A stretch of 64,000 nt of DNA from Acidobacterium sp. (lineage in GTDB: Bacteria; Acidobacteriota; Terriglobia; Terriglobales; Acidobacteriaceae): NCBI GenBank assembly GCA_003166955.1, contig PMUI01000058.1, positions 24,970-88,969 of the forward strand. The letters are read 5' to 3'. The position numbers were made by a program, and so were the translations under genes. The notes under the pieces are model-generated. The model was not told where the DNA came from, did no database searches, and saw only the letters and a program-made list of their open reading frames with translations. Positions 43,607-52,299 of this stretch are shown here, one piece after another. Position 1 is the stretch's first letter, and each line of letters begins with the position of its first letter.

Positions 43607-46600
43607 TCAGAAGAGGATCTTCCCGCCAAAGACGAAGAAACGCTGGCCGGATGAATTGCCGGAGACGTTGCCGTCGACATTGTAGGCGGTGCTGAGGAAC
43701 GGGTTGGTGGAGCCGGAGACGCCGGGAGCGAAGTTCTCGACGCCGGCGATGCCGGTTCCACGGAACATCTGGTTCAGCACGTTATAGGCGTCGAACTGGA
43801 GCTGCAGTTTAACCCGCTCGGTGATCCCAAAATCCTTGAAGAGATTCATATCGAGATCGCTGAACGAGTCTCCGCGAAGGGAGTTGCGACCCGAACCCGG
43901 ATAGGGATTGTCGACCAAGAGGGCATAGGCCTGGTTGTTGACGATCCAGTGATTCGCCGATGGAGTCGTTGGAGTTCCGGAAATGTAATTGCCGGAGGAG
44001 TCGAACCCATCGCTGTTGTATTCCACATAGGCCGGAGTACCGGGGGTCGGCGCTCCGCCAACTGTGGGACCGGTATACGGATTGAGGTAAGCGACAGAGT
44101 TGAGCGGGGCCTTCGGATTGGAGAGGACGAGGCGGCAGGTGTCGGCGTTGGGGCCGACGCTGGAGCCGTTGAAGGTTCCGTCGCAGAAGCTGGTGTCGCC
44201 GGTGTTGCCATCGAGGGTGAGCGGCTGGGTTGGATTGAAGGGTTGGCCGCTGTTGTAGCGGTAGAGCGAAGTGAGGGTGAAGCCATTGACGAGCTTTGAC
44301 GCCAGTCCATTGGTCTTGACGATCTTCGGCATCTGGTACGTGAAGGTGGTACCGATCACGCTGGGATAGCTGTTGCCGTCGACGCCGCGCTCGGCGGTGT
44401 TGGGATTGAGAGGATTCTGTGAGAAGGCGGTGGTGCTGCCGGCGGCGCCGGTTCCGAAAACGTCGGTGACGTTGTCGATCTCACGGCTCCAGGTGTAGGA
44501 GAAAGTGCCGCTGAGACCGTGGAAGTTCTGGGTGGTGAGGTTGAGGCCGAGACCGCTGTAGTTCTGCCAGCCACCGTTGGTGACCAGGGCGAGATTCGCG
44601 TTGTTGCAGGAGGGACGGCCAAACCCAGGCGCGTTCGGATCGCTGCAAAGGGAAGGGAAGCTGTAGTTCGGGAAGGCAGCGGCGGTTGGAGCCAGATACG
44701 GATTGGCATTCACCGACTGGAAGTTCTGGGTGGTTTTGACACCGACGTAGCGGACTTCGCCGACTGCGGCATGACCGATCTGATGCTGAATGGCGAGGGT
44801 CCAGGACTGCACGTAAGGCGTGCGGAAGTTGGTGGGGACGTAAGTCTGGTCGCGGAAGCGGGGATCGACGCCGGGTCCGTGGGGCAGATTCGCCAGATCC
44901 GCGGAGCGGATGCCGGCTCCCGTAGGATTGCCGTTGGCAGGCAGGCAGGGGCAGAGGAACGCGCCGGTATTGGCGACCGGACTGGCGATGGCGTCGAGCA
45001 GGAAGATGTTGTAGAAGGCAGGATTGGCGTTGATGGCGTATCCGGCATTCACAACCAGCTTCTGATCGAAGCCTGGGTTCCAGGCCAAGCCGATGCGGGG
45101 TTCAAAATTCTTGTAGACCTCGTTGACGTTGGGGACAGTGCGGTCTGCGAGGGGTAGGGTCGGATCCCAGAATGCGGTGGAGGGGTTCGACTCGCGCTTG
45201 ACGGTTTCGTTGTGGAGCTCGTTGACGGCCTGGCCGAAGTATTCCCAACGGAGGCCGAGATGGGCTGTGAAATGCGAGGCGATTTTCCAGTCATCCTGCG
45301 CGTAGGCGGCTACGTCGCGCTCGGTGAAGGGGATGACGGGGTTGCCGTTGGCCAACTCCATAAATCCGGAGTCCTGCACGAAGTCCTGGAAGGTGTTGTA
45401 GAGCAGGATGCCGTTGTAGAGGGGCAGGAAGACGTTGGGTGAATTCTGGTAGTCGAATTCGCCGCCGAAGAGGAGGGTGTGGTTGCCGTGCGACCAGGTA
45501 GCGTTGTCCTGGATCTGGGTGACTTTGACGGTGCGGCCCTGGGGAAATGCGGGATTGATGCCGAGGCCGAGATCGAGGTTGGTGCCTATGAAGTCGACGT
45601 CGGTGGTGCAAGCGGTGAGGTTATTGTCGGTGCAGGCGGGGATCGCGCCTCCTTCAAAAGCTACTTTGGACTCCTGGAATGCGTAACGGAGCTGGTCGAC
45701 CCAATGCGGGGAGAAGGTGTGCGTCCAGTCTGCGCCGACTGAGTAGTTGGTATCGGGAACGTCGACGTAATCGCCCGCGGCAATGCTGCCGCCGGAGATG
45801 CCGGTGCTGAGCTGGTCCTGATAGAAGAAGCGTACGAAGAAGTGGTCGTTGGCATCGGGCTGCCAGTCGAGGCGGCCCATGTTCTCTTCGTCATTGAAGA
45901 GGGAGGGAATGCTGCGGCTGACGCCGGCGAACTGAACCGGGACGGTTGTGCCGTTGGGGCCAGTGATGTTCTCCGTGGTGATGCTGGAGGCGATGGGCTG
46001 CGGATTGCCCGCTGCGATGCCGTAGGGTCCGCCAGCTTTGGCGATGGCGACGGCGGGATTTCCGGGGAACGCGGCGGCAAGGGACGCAAGGCCGGCAGGT
46101 GTGGGGGTGAGGTCGGGGAGGCTGAAGGAGGGCGAGACACCCTGGCGGAGGAGATCCCAAAAGGTGCTGCCGAAGAAGAAGAGCTTGTCCCTGAGGACCG
46201 GACCGCCGATGGTGGCGCCGTAGCGATTCTCAACAAAGCGGGGCAGGACGGGCGCGGCGCAGCCGTTGGCGGCGGGGGTCTGGCCGGAGGCGCAGTAGCC
46301 GAAGAGCGGGCTCTTGTCGCCGTTGTTCATCGCGCTGAGGGCCTGTCCCTGATAGAGCTCGAAGGCGGAGCCGTGGAAGGAATTTGTGCCGGCCTTTGTG
46401 ACGTAATTCACGACGGCACCGGCGTTGCGGCCATACTGCGCGCTGTAGTCGTTGGTGATGACCTGAATTTCCTGGATGGCGTCCTGGTTGCCGAAGAAGA
46501 TTTGGGGACCGGCGACGGAGTTGTCGTTGTTGGTCTGGCCGTCCAGCTCAAAGTTATTATTGCGGCCGCTTTGGCCGTTCACTGAGAAGTTGTCGCCGTT

Positions 46601-47140
46601 GGTGTTGGAGAAATTGTCGCCGTGCGTGCTCACTACGCCGGGAATGACTTCGGTGATGGTGTCGAACCCATTGTTGAGGGGCAGGGTCTCCATGTTCTGG
46701 GTATCGAAGGTGGTGGTCACCTGGGATTCGGTGGGGGTGAGCAGCGTCTCCGCCGAACCATTCACTTCGACCACCTGCATGTTGCCTCCGACCTTCACGT
46801 TCACCGTGCGGAGATCGGCGGTCACGCCGGAATCGACGGCGACGTCGTTGACGGTCGCGGGGGTGAAACCCGGAGCTTCGATCTTGACGGAATAGCGGCC
46901 GATCGGCACGGCACGAAAGGAGAAGCTGCCGTCGGCCATCGACGTGGTATGGAGCACCACGCCCGTAGCCGTGTTGCTGGCGGCAACGTTAGCGTTCGGG
47001 ATGACGGCTCCCTGCGGATCGACAACCTGACCGATGATAGTGCCTGTAGTAATGCCCTGCGCCGAAAGGCGGGGCGCTGCGCAGAAAAGCAGACACAGGG
47101 GGAGAAGAGCCAGGAGCCAGCGATTGGGTCTGTAATTCAT
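43607..47140 (-). CDS. Oar-like TonB-dependent receptor with carboxypeptidase-regulatory-like domain
   Basis: A 1177-residue outer-membrane protein. Signal peptide RWLLALLPLCLLFCAAPRLSAQ; a CarboxypepD_reg-like Ig domain at about 30-115 (GTIIGQVVDPQGAVIPNANV and SFSFRAVPIGRYSVKIEAPG). A plug domain lies at about 125-260 (NFELDGQTNNDNSV, IQEIQVITNDYSAQYGRNAG), then a long beta-barrel ending in an aromatic C-terminal strand (GQRFFVFGGKILF). This architecture is greatly expanded in Acidobacteriota and is linked to uptake of large or complex substrates or to surface functions. ATG with GGAGGAAAAA upstream. Ligand unknown; ExbB/ExbD at 9-10 kb could energise it. Confidence 0.92.
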   Translation of the reverse strand: MNYRPNRWLLALLPLCLLFCAAPRLSAQGITTGTIIGQVVDPQGAVIPNANVAASNTATGVVLHTTSMADGSFSFRAVPIGRYSVKIEAPGFTPATVNDVAVDSGVTADLRTVNVKVGGNMQVVEVNGSAETLLTPTESQVTTTFDTQNMETLPLNNGFDTITEVIPGVVSTHGDNFSNTNGDNFSVNGQSGRNNNFELDGQTNNDNSVAGPQIFFGNQDAIQEIQVITNDYSAQYGRNAGAVVNYVTKAGTNSFHGSAFELYQGQALSAMNNGDKSPLFGYCASGQTPAANGCAAPVLPRFVENRYGATIGGPVLRDKLFFFGSTFWDLLRQGVSPSFSLPDLTPTPAGLASLAAAFPGNPAVAIAKAGGPYGIAAGNPQPIASSITTENITGPNGTTVPVQFAGVSRSIPSLFNDEENMGRLDWQPDANDHFFVRFFYQDQLSTGISGGSIAAGDYVDVPDTNYSVGADWTHTFSPHWVDQLRYAFQESKVAFEGGAIPACTDNNLTACTTDVDFIGTNLDLGLGINPAFPQGRTVKVTQIQDNATWSHGNHTLLFGGEFDYQNSPNVFLPLYNGILLYNTFQDFVQDSGFMELANGNPVIPFTERDVAAYAQDDWKIASHFTAHLGLRWEYFGQAVNELHNETVKRESNPSTAFWDPTLPLADRTVPNVNEVYKNFEPRIGLAWNPGFDQKLVVNAGYAINANPAFYNIFLLDAIASPVANTGAFLCPCLPANGNPTGAGIRSADLANLPHGPGVDPRFRDQTYVPTNFRTPYVQSWTLAIQHQIGHAAVGEVRYVGVKTTQNFQSVNANPYLAPTAAAFPNYSFPSLCSDPNAPGFGRPSCNNANLALVTNGGWQNYSGLGLNLTTQNFHGLSGTFSYTWSREIDNVTDVFGTGAAGSTTAFSQNPLNPNTAERGVDGNSYPSVIGTTFTYQMPKIVKTNGLASKLVNGFTLTSLYRYNSGQPFNPTQPLTLDGNTGDTSFCDGTFNGSSVGPNADTCRLVLSNPKAPLNSVAYLNPYTGPTVGGAPTPGTPAYVEYNSDGFDSSGNYISGTPTTPSANHWIVNNQAYALLVDNPYPGSGRNSLRGDSFSDLDMNLFKDFGITERVKLQLQFDAYNVLNQMFRGTGIAGVENFAPGVSGSTNPFLSTAYNVDGNVSGNSSGQRFFVFGGKILF

Positions 47141-47602
47141 TTTTTCCTCCAGAAACGGTGGGGCCTGACGAGATCAGGCGGGGGTATACCCGTCGGTTAA
47201 GGACAGTGGAAACGATGCAGCGAAGAGGCCTGCGAGCCGGCAAAGGGCCGGGCCCAAAAACGAGAAGGGTCGGGGAGTGATGCTGCGGTACTGACAACGG
47301 AAGACATGAGCAGACACCCCTGGTAATGCACCCAGGGTGCCATTGTTGGGGTCGCGAACAGGCCGCGTGCCTGGTGCTGTACCGCTCGCTGCGACGTTCG
47401 TCACTAAGGCGGGGAAAGCCTTGTTTTTACTGGGAACTTTAGTACCGGGTCCGTTGGTGCATAGATGCGGGTTTGCGTGGGTACTTCCGCGCATTTGGCG
47501 GAGCAAATCTCTGAGAAATGGTAGGGATTGAGGGCTTTTCTATGAGAAGTGGAATAGACCTACTGCGGCGGCGTTGCGACGCGGCGTTGGAGGAAAACTG
47601 CC
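47141..47602. other. 462-bp region upstream of the TonB-dependent receptor gene
   Basis: No gene is supported. A 10-bp palindrome GGGTATACCC at 47182-47191, about 42 bp before the receptor ATG, and a CCTGA-loop-TCAGG hairpin at 47164-47178 could be operator or leader structures. The remainder shows nothing I can interpret. Confidence 0.5.
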
Positions 47603-47878
47603 TTAAATCCCGAGTTTCTTTACTTCTTCGTTGTAGTACTTGCGGTAGAGGATGTCCCACTCCTGCGATCCCTCGGGGATGATGCGGCGTTGCGACTCGA
47701 TCTTCAGGCGAGCGGCCTGGTCGATGCGCATTTCTTCAAGAAGAAGATGCTCGAGGGCTTTGCGGGCTTCCTGGCGGATGGTGTTCCGGTCTTCGAGGAA
47801 ATCGCACTCCGGGGTTTCGGCGAGGGTGTCCGCGACGACGTGGGCGAGTTTGTTGAGTTTGTCGCGGGAGATTCTCAC
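47603..47878 (-). CDS. DUF507 family protein (second of tandem pair)
   Basis: A 91-residue, highly charged helical protein (ISRDKLNKLAHVVADTLAET, RKALEHLLLEEMRIDQAAR, YRKYYNEEVKKLGI). The pattern matches DUF507, small proteins of unknown function that often occur as two adjacent paralogues. It starts at GTG and overlaps the upstream paralogue stop by 4 bp (GTGA). Function unknown; probably forms a heteromer with its neighbour. Confidence 0.8.
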   Translation of the reverse strand: MRISRDKLNKLAHVVADTLAETPECDFLEDRNTIRQEARKALEHLLLEEMRIDQAARLKIESQRRIIPEGSQEWDILYRKYYNEEVKKLGI

Positions 47879-48153
47879 AGCACCGCCTTGTATTTGCGGG
47901 CCAGCTCGGTTTTGACCTTCTTGAACATTTCGAAATAGCTGGCGCCGGTGCGGTGCATTTCATCCTGGTAGGCGTCGAGGATGACGCGGACCTCTTCGTT
48001 GATGCGGTCCTCGAGGGAGAGCTCTTCGAGGATGCCGTTGTAGACACGCTCCTCGACGGCTTTGGGTTTCGAGGTCTCAATCATTTTGGCGTCGATGAGA
48101 TGCTTTACGGTGTGGCGCGCCAGATAGCCAACGTAATCGCGGGAAAAGATCAT
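47875..48153 (-). CDS. DUF507 family protein (first of tandem pair)
   Basis: A 92-residue protein beginning MIFSRDYVGYLARHTVKHLI. It shares the ISRD/SRDYVG-type start, the Glu/Arg-rich second half (VILDAYQDEMHRTGASYFEM) and the size of the next gene, to which it is translationally coupled. The ATG at 48153 is chosen because earlier in-frame sequence is repeat-derived. Function unknown. Confidence 0.8.
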   Translation of the reverse strand: MIFSRDYVGYLARHTVKHLIDAKMIETSKPKAVEERVYNGILEELSLEDRINEEVRVILDAYQDEMHRTGASYFEMFKKVKTELARKYKAVL

Positions 48154-48193
48154 GGAACTCTTTCGGAATATAGCACATGGAAAGCAGCGGGAA

Positions 48194-48250
48194 GCGAGCG
48201 TGAAACGAGCGTAAGGCGAGCAGACGGCGAGCGGGCCGACGAGCGAACGA
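48194..48250. repeat. 11-nt-period GAGC array, copy 1
   Basis: GAGC recurs at 48196, 48207, 48218, 48229 and 48241 with variable 7-8 nt between. It lies upstream of the DUF507 pair and of the four-helix-bundle gene. Confidence 0.7.
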
Positions 48251-48343
48251 TGGGTAGGAGGGAGAGGAAAGCGGGCGGAAAGAACAGCCGTGCGTAGCCT
48301 CAAAACTTCGGTGCTCTTGCCGTGCGCCGCGCTCTGTTCTGTG

Positions 48344-48724
48344 ATGGAAGGGATGCGACACGGTCATTTTCGCGATTTGCAGATTTGGCAACGCTCCATG
48401 GCGCTGGCGAGGGATGTCTATACATTGACCGGCTCCTTTCCGCAATCGGAGACCTTCGGACTCGTCCAGCAGATGCGCCGTGCGGCGGTATCGGTGCCCA
48501 GCAACATTGCGGAGGGTCACGGCCGCGGCTCCGACAAGAGCTTCGCATTATTTCTGCGTCAGGCGCGCGGATCGCTGAATGAACTGGAGACACAGATGGA
48601 GTTGGCAAGACAGCTGCACATTTCGCGAGAAGTCGATTATTCGTCCGTACTGCAGGAGATCGATGAAATCGAGAGGATGCTGACCGCCTTCGTATCGAGT
48701 CTTCGAAACCCGGGGCAAGCGTAA
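48344..48724 (+). CDS. Four-helix bundle protein (S23/TIGR02436 family)
   Basis: A 126-residue protein of the family first known from ORFs in 23S rRNA intervening sequences. Diagnostic stretches are FRDLQIWQRSMALARDVYTL, FGLVQQMRRAAVSVPSNIAE, GHGRGSDKSFALFLRQARGS and LNELETQMELARQL. Four amphipathic helices form a bundle that pentamerises; function unknown. The start is ATG 48344, with ATG 48353 also possible. It is free-standing here and bracketed on both sides by GAGC arrays, and no rRNA gene is near, suggesting an independently mobile or horizontally acquired cassette. Confidence 0.88.
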   Translation: MEGMRHGHFRDLQIWQRSMALARDVYTLTGSFPQSETFGLVQQMRRAAVSVPSNIAEGHGRGSDKSFALFLRQARGSLNELETQMELARQLHISREVDYSSVLQEIDEIERMLTAFVSSLRNPGQA

Positions 48725-48787
48725 AGCGAGAAAAACGAGCACGAGGCGAGCAAACGCCGAGCCCAAAAGCAAGCAAAAGGCGAAGCC
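48725..48787. repeat. 11-nt-period GAGC array, copy 2
   Basis: Starts at the base after the four-helix gene stop. GAG(C) or AAGC occurs at 48728, 48737, 48748, 48759 and 48771. Same orientation as copy 1. Confidence 0.7.
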
Positions 48788-48838
48788 ACTACAGATAGCT
48801 CGGGTTTTCCCTTGCCTCTTAATTGTTTTCCTTGCCCG

Positions 48839-48912
48839 GCTTGTGCTCGGTTCTGCTCGTCTTCCGCTCGTTTTCGGCTCGCGTTTGCGCTCGTTTTTCG
48901 CTCGCCGTTCGC
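48839..48912. repeat. 11-nt-period GAGC array, inverted copy 3
   Basis: GCTC (complement of GAGC) recurs at 48845, 48855, 48866, 48877, 48889 and 48900, running up to the rarA stop codon. With copy 2 it forms a long imperfect inverted repeat that could fold as a hairpin between the convergent genes. Confidence 0.75.
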
Positions 48913-50264
48913 TACTTTTGGTCGCGTTTCGCTTCGCGGATCCTTCGGATCTCTTCCATGCGCTGAGCGAGGAGCTTCTCGCGGCCTTCCTGGGTCGGGT
49001 GGTAATAGCGGCGGCCACGAAGGGATTCGGGGAGGCATTCCATGTCGGCGACGCGGCCCTCGACGTCGTGCGCGTACTCGTAGCCTTTGCCGTAGTCGAG
49101 TTCCTTCATGAGCTTTGTCGGGGCGTTGCGCAGGTGGAGCGGAACTGGCTCCTGGCGGGTGGTTTCGATATCGGAGAGGACTTCGCTATAGCCGGTGTAG
49201 AGGGCGTTCGATTTGGGCGCCAGGGCAAGATACACAGCAGCTTCGGCGAGCGCGAGGTCGCCTTCGGGCGAGCCAAGAAAGTCGACCGTATCGCGGGCGG
49301 CAAGCGCGATGTGCAGCGCTTCCGGCGAGGCCAGGCCAACGTCCTCGACGGCCATACGGACGAGGCGCCGCGCAACATAGAGGGGATCTTCCCCCGCCTG
49401 CAGCATGCGGCCCAGCCAGTACATGGAAGCGTCGGGATCGGAATTACGGACCGATTTGTGGAGCGCGGAGATGAGGTTGTAGTGCTCCTCGCCCTGCTTG
49501 TCGTACATCAGCACGCGCTGCTGGAGGGCTTCCGTGGCGATCTGGCGGGTGATGACGGGCGGGGGCGACGACGGGTCCGGAGAAGCCGTGGCGAGCTTGG
49601 CGGCGACCTCAAGGGCGTTGAGCCCGTTGCGCGCGTCGCCGGATGCGTAGGAGGCGAGGAGTTCGAGCGCGCCTTCATCGGCGGTGAGGTGCTGGGCGCC
49701 GAGGCCGCGTTCGGGATCGGTGAGAGCGCGCTGGAGCAGCGTTACGATTTGGGCATCGGAGAGCGGCTGTAGCGTGTAGACGCGGCAGCGGGAGAGCAGG
49801 GCGGAGTTGATTTCGAAGGAGGGGTTCTCAGTGGTGGCGCCGATGAGGCGGATGGAGCCGCGCTCGACCCAGGGGAGGAAGGCGTCCTGCTGGGCTCTGT
49901 TGAAGCGGTGAATCTCATCGATGAAGAGGATGGTGCGCGTGCCCCATGAGGCGGCCTTCTCCGCGTCGGCCATGACCTGCTTGATTTCCTTAATGCCGGC
50001 GAGAACGGCGGAGAACTCGATGAAGGTGGCCTGCGTGGTTTCGGCGATGATTTTGGCGAGGGTGGTTTTGCCGACGCCGGGCGGGCCCCAGAAGATCATC
50101 GAAGAGGCATCATCGCGCTCGATCTGAACACGGAGCGGTTTTCCCGGGCCGATGAGATGTTCCTGTCCCAGAAATTCGTCGAGGGAGCGGGGACGCATCC
50201 GCTCTGCAAGGGGCGCGGCGACGTGGGTCGTCTTTTGGTCGGGAGTGGGGGCGAAGAGGCTCAT
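48912..50264 (-). CDS. rarA: Replication-associated recombination protein RarA (MgsA)
   Basis: A 450-residue AAA+ ATPase of the RarA/MgsA/WRNIP1 clamp-loader-like family, acting at stalled replication forks. Walker [10 protein letters not shown] is at 60-68, Walker [12 protein letters not shown] at 112-122, sensor 1 is in [13 protein letters not shown], and the arginine-finger region is ALLSRCRVY. The C-terminal MgsA tetramerisation domain ([27 protein letters not shown]) is complete. The last codons (EAKRDQK) run into the GAGC array. Confidence 0.95.
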   Translation of the reverse strand: MSLFAPTPDQKTTHVAAPLAERMRPRSLDEFLGQEHLIGPGKPLRVQIERDDASSMIFWGPPGVGKTTLAKIIAETTQATFIEFSAVLAGIKEIKQVMADAEKAASWGTRTILFIDEIHRFNRAQQDAFLPWVERGSIRLIGATTENPSFEINSALLSRCRVYTLQPLSDAQIVTLLQRALTDPERGLGAQHLTADEGALELLASYASGDARNGLNALEVAAKLATASPDPSSPPPVITRQIATEALQQRVLMYDKQGEEHYNLISALHKSVRNSDPDASMYWLGRMLQAGEDPLYVARRLVRMAVEDVGLASPEALHIALAARDTVDFLGSPEGDLALAEAAVYLALAPKSNALYTGYSEVLSDIETTRQEPVPLHLRNAPTKLMKELDYGKGYEYAHDVEGRVADMECLPESLRGRRYYHPTQEGREKLLAQRMEEIRRIREAKRDQK

Positions 50265-50336
50265 GGTTTAGCTTCCTTCATCATCGCTCCGGAGGGCTGT
50301 TTTGGGGAGAGGATAGTCGTCGCCGGTGTGCGAGCG

Positions 50337-50834
50337 TCAGCGTTCAGAGCGGTCGATGGCTGCGGTTTTGCCGTGGCGCTGAAGCAGGACCAACGATCCG
50401 ACGAGAATCAGCACCATGAGGGAGAGGAGGCTGAGTTCGGCGAGGGAATGGTGGAAGACGGTGTCGTTGGGTTCGGCTAATTGGGAAATCTGGGCGGTCG
50501 CGATGAGGATCTTTCGCACCGTCGCGATGAGGGCGACGACCAGGAAGGGCTCGGCCATGAGGGCATGCTCGCGGAACGAAACCTGAACGGTATAGAGCAG
50601 CTCGATGATCAGGAGGATGAGGAGAATCTGGTCGAGGAGGCTGATGACCTGTCCGGAGAGCGCGTGGGCGACGAGAGCCAGGACAAAGCTGCGAATGGCA
50701 AGAAAGAGCAGACAGAGGGCGGTTGCGGCCAGAACGACTCCCAGGCCGACATACACGACGTCTTCGATGGCGGTTAGGCCGAAGGTGACGAGATGCCTTG
50801 CGCGGCTTGCCGTTTTGGACTGGTTGTTGGTCAT
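50337..50834 (-). CDS. PsiE family phosphate-starvation-inducible membrane protein
   Basis: A 165-residue inner-membrane protein with four helices (about 25-50, 60-85, 95-112 and 130-150). The conserved PsiE-like loop ELLYTVQVSFREHALMAEPFLVVALIATVRKIL is recognisable in parts. The biochemical role is unknown; in E. coli psiE responds to phosphate limitation, and no Pho box was identified here. Monocistronic. Confidence 0.8.
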   Translation of the reverse strand: MTNNQSKTASRARHLVTFGLTAIEDVVYVGLGVVLAATALCLLFLAIRSFVLALVAHALSGQVISLLDQILLILLIIELLYTVQVSFREHALMAEPFLVVALIATVRKILIATAQISQLAEPNDTVFHHSLAELSLLSLMVLILVGSLVLLQRHGKTAAIDRSER

Positions 50835-51565
50835 GAATCAATGCTCCAACGATTATGGACCGAGGGGGCCGGTTGCGGAGCACGTGATTGCCTGACTGGC
50901 GGCGCTGGGGGATGTGAAAGTGACTTCGGATAGGCTTGAGCAGATGATCGACGCGGACACGCGGGTCTGGCGGAATCAATAGAGGTACATTCAGGAATGT
51001 CGCATCGCCTCGCCAAGCCGACGCGAAAAACGCCGCCTCACGCTTTTGTTCTGGAAGCGCTGGCGTCCCTCGAACCGGAGGATCAGCTGTCTGCTTACCG
51101 CGTTGATCTGTTGCACTGGTTTGAGTCATGGCGTCGCTCCTTCTGAGCAGTGTGGGAATTTGACTGCTATGGGCCGGTCGCATCGCGACGTCGTTTCGAT
51201 GCGGTCACTCATGGCGGCGGACGCAAAACAATTGGGCTTTGGGCTTCGTTGATGGGGACCAGGATCGGGCAGCGAGGTTTCGCCCTTGAAGGTCAGGATT
51301 CTTTGGCGGCTCTTTGGCGGGCCATGGGTCTTTTTTGGCACGGGGTGGATGAGTTTTGACCCCGTCTGGCGAGCGACGCTTGCGTTGGGCTCCTGTGGCA
51401 GGAATGGGGAGTAGAGAGTGTTTCTGGGCGGGTGGTTCGGCTGTCTGGAAGTTTTGTTCGCGTGGGGACCATTGTGATTTCCGATTAGCTGGTGATGCGG
51501 CCGCAATCCGAAAGAGAGCGTGATTCCCCCAGCAGTCCTCGGTGAGTGCGTCGGCGGCGAGGGAC
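50835..51565. other. 731-bp gene-free region containing a displaced gene 3' end
   Basis: No gene is supported in either strand; the longest frames are Arg/Pro-rich and lack start signals. The only structure found is the short copy of the SpoU methyltransferase 3' end at 51272-51322. Confidence 0.6.
51272..51322 (-). pseudogene. Displaced copy of the SpoU methyltransferase 3' end
   Basis: This stretch aligns with 52278-52329 (GCGAGGTTTC, then GGTCAGGATT, TTTGG-GG, TCTTTGGCGGGC) in the same orientation. On the minus strand it encodes ARQRAAKES-stop, against ARQRSTKKS-stop at the end of the intact gene. It is too short to be a gene and reads as a remnant. Confidence 0.6.
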
Positions 51566-52132
51566 TTATTTCAAACTGTACTTGTTGATGAACTTGGCGA
51601 GCCTATCGTTCCAGGCCGCGAACTGATCATTCAGCGATTCGTACGTGCCGCCGGGCGACAGGTCGATATCCATTCCAAGCCACGGATCGTTGACGTTGTC
51701 GTAATAAGCCCGGCACCAGCGGTTGTTGTTGTTCCAGTCGTTGATTTGCGAAATATCGAATTTGCCGTTGGTGGAAAAACCGGCGGCGAGCTCAATGGAA
51801 GCGCAGCGCTCGCCCTGGCAATCGCCCACAAAGACGTTGAACGGGGTGCCCATTGTGTTGCTCACAATGTGGCGATTGCCGTTCTCGGCGGTGACCACTT
51901 TGGCGGAGTATCCTGCGCTCTGCAGCCAGGCGACTACATCTTCAATCGTCAATCCGCCGGCAGGAATAGGGTGCATCAACGATGGTGGCGGCTGCGGCAC
52001 GGCTTGCACGATTGGCCCGGGAGCGGCGACCACGACACTCTGCGCGTTTTCCGCAGTTGCTAAGACAGTTCCGCAATTCGTGCAGAATTTTTGATTCGGC
52101 AAAGACTCTGTACCACAACGAGGACAAAGCAC
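51566..52132 (-). CDS. Zinc-ribbon plus YbjN-like domain protein
   Basis: A 188-residue protein. The N-terminal zinc ribbon CPRCGTESLPNQKFCTNCG has four Cys in CxxC-n-CxxC spacing; a Pro/Ala linker is followed at about 65-185 by a YbjN-like domain (LTIEDVVAWLQSAGYSAKVV, FNVFVGDCQGERCASIEL, INDWNNNNRWCRAYYD). YbjN-type domains have a type III-secretion-chaperone-like fold; the role is unknown. The start is GTG at 52132, with GGAGA upstream, rather than an ATG 48 bp earlier. It lies between the intact SpoU gene and the displaced copy of its 3' end. Confidence 0.75.
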   Translation of the reverse strand: MLCPRCGTESLPNQKFCTNCGTVLATAENAQSVVVAAPGPIVQAVPQPPPSLMHPIPAGGLTIEDVVAWLQSAGYSAKVVTAENGNRHIVSNTMGTPFNVFVGDCQGERCASIELAAGFSTNGKFDISQINDWNNNNRWCRAYYDNVNDPWLGMDIDLSPGGTYESLNDQFAAWNDRLAKFINKYSLK

Positions 52133-52299
52133 GGCGATTCTCCAGTTCTGAAAAGGTTTCTGCAAAGTAACACTCCGCATTCGTCAAGTAAAGCCATTCC
52201 CATCGATCTCGTGCCTGCCGTCAAATCCATCGATCAGCAGAGCCGGATTATCTGCGCTTCGCGGAGTGGTGATGGGTGCGAGGTTTCTGTGCGGGCGGG

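Noticed and set aside
50337..50350. GCGTCAG-CGTTCAG as another heptad array
   Set aside because: Only two units, overlapping the end of the psiE-like gene; not distinguishable from chance.
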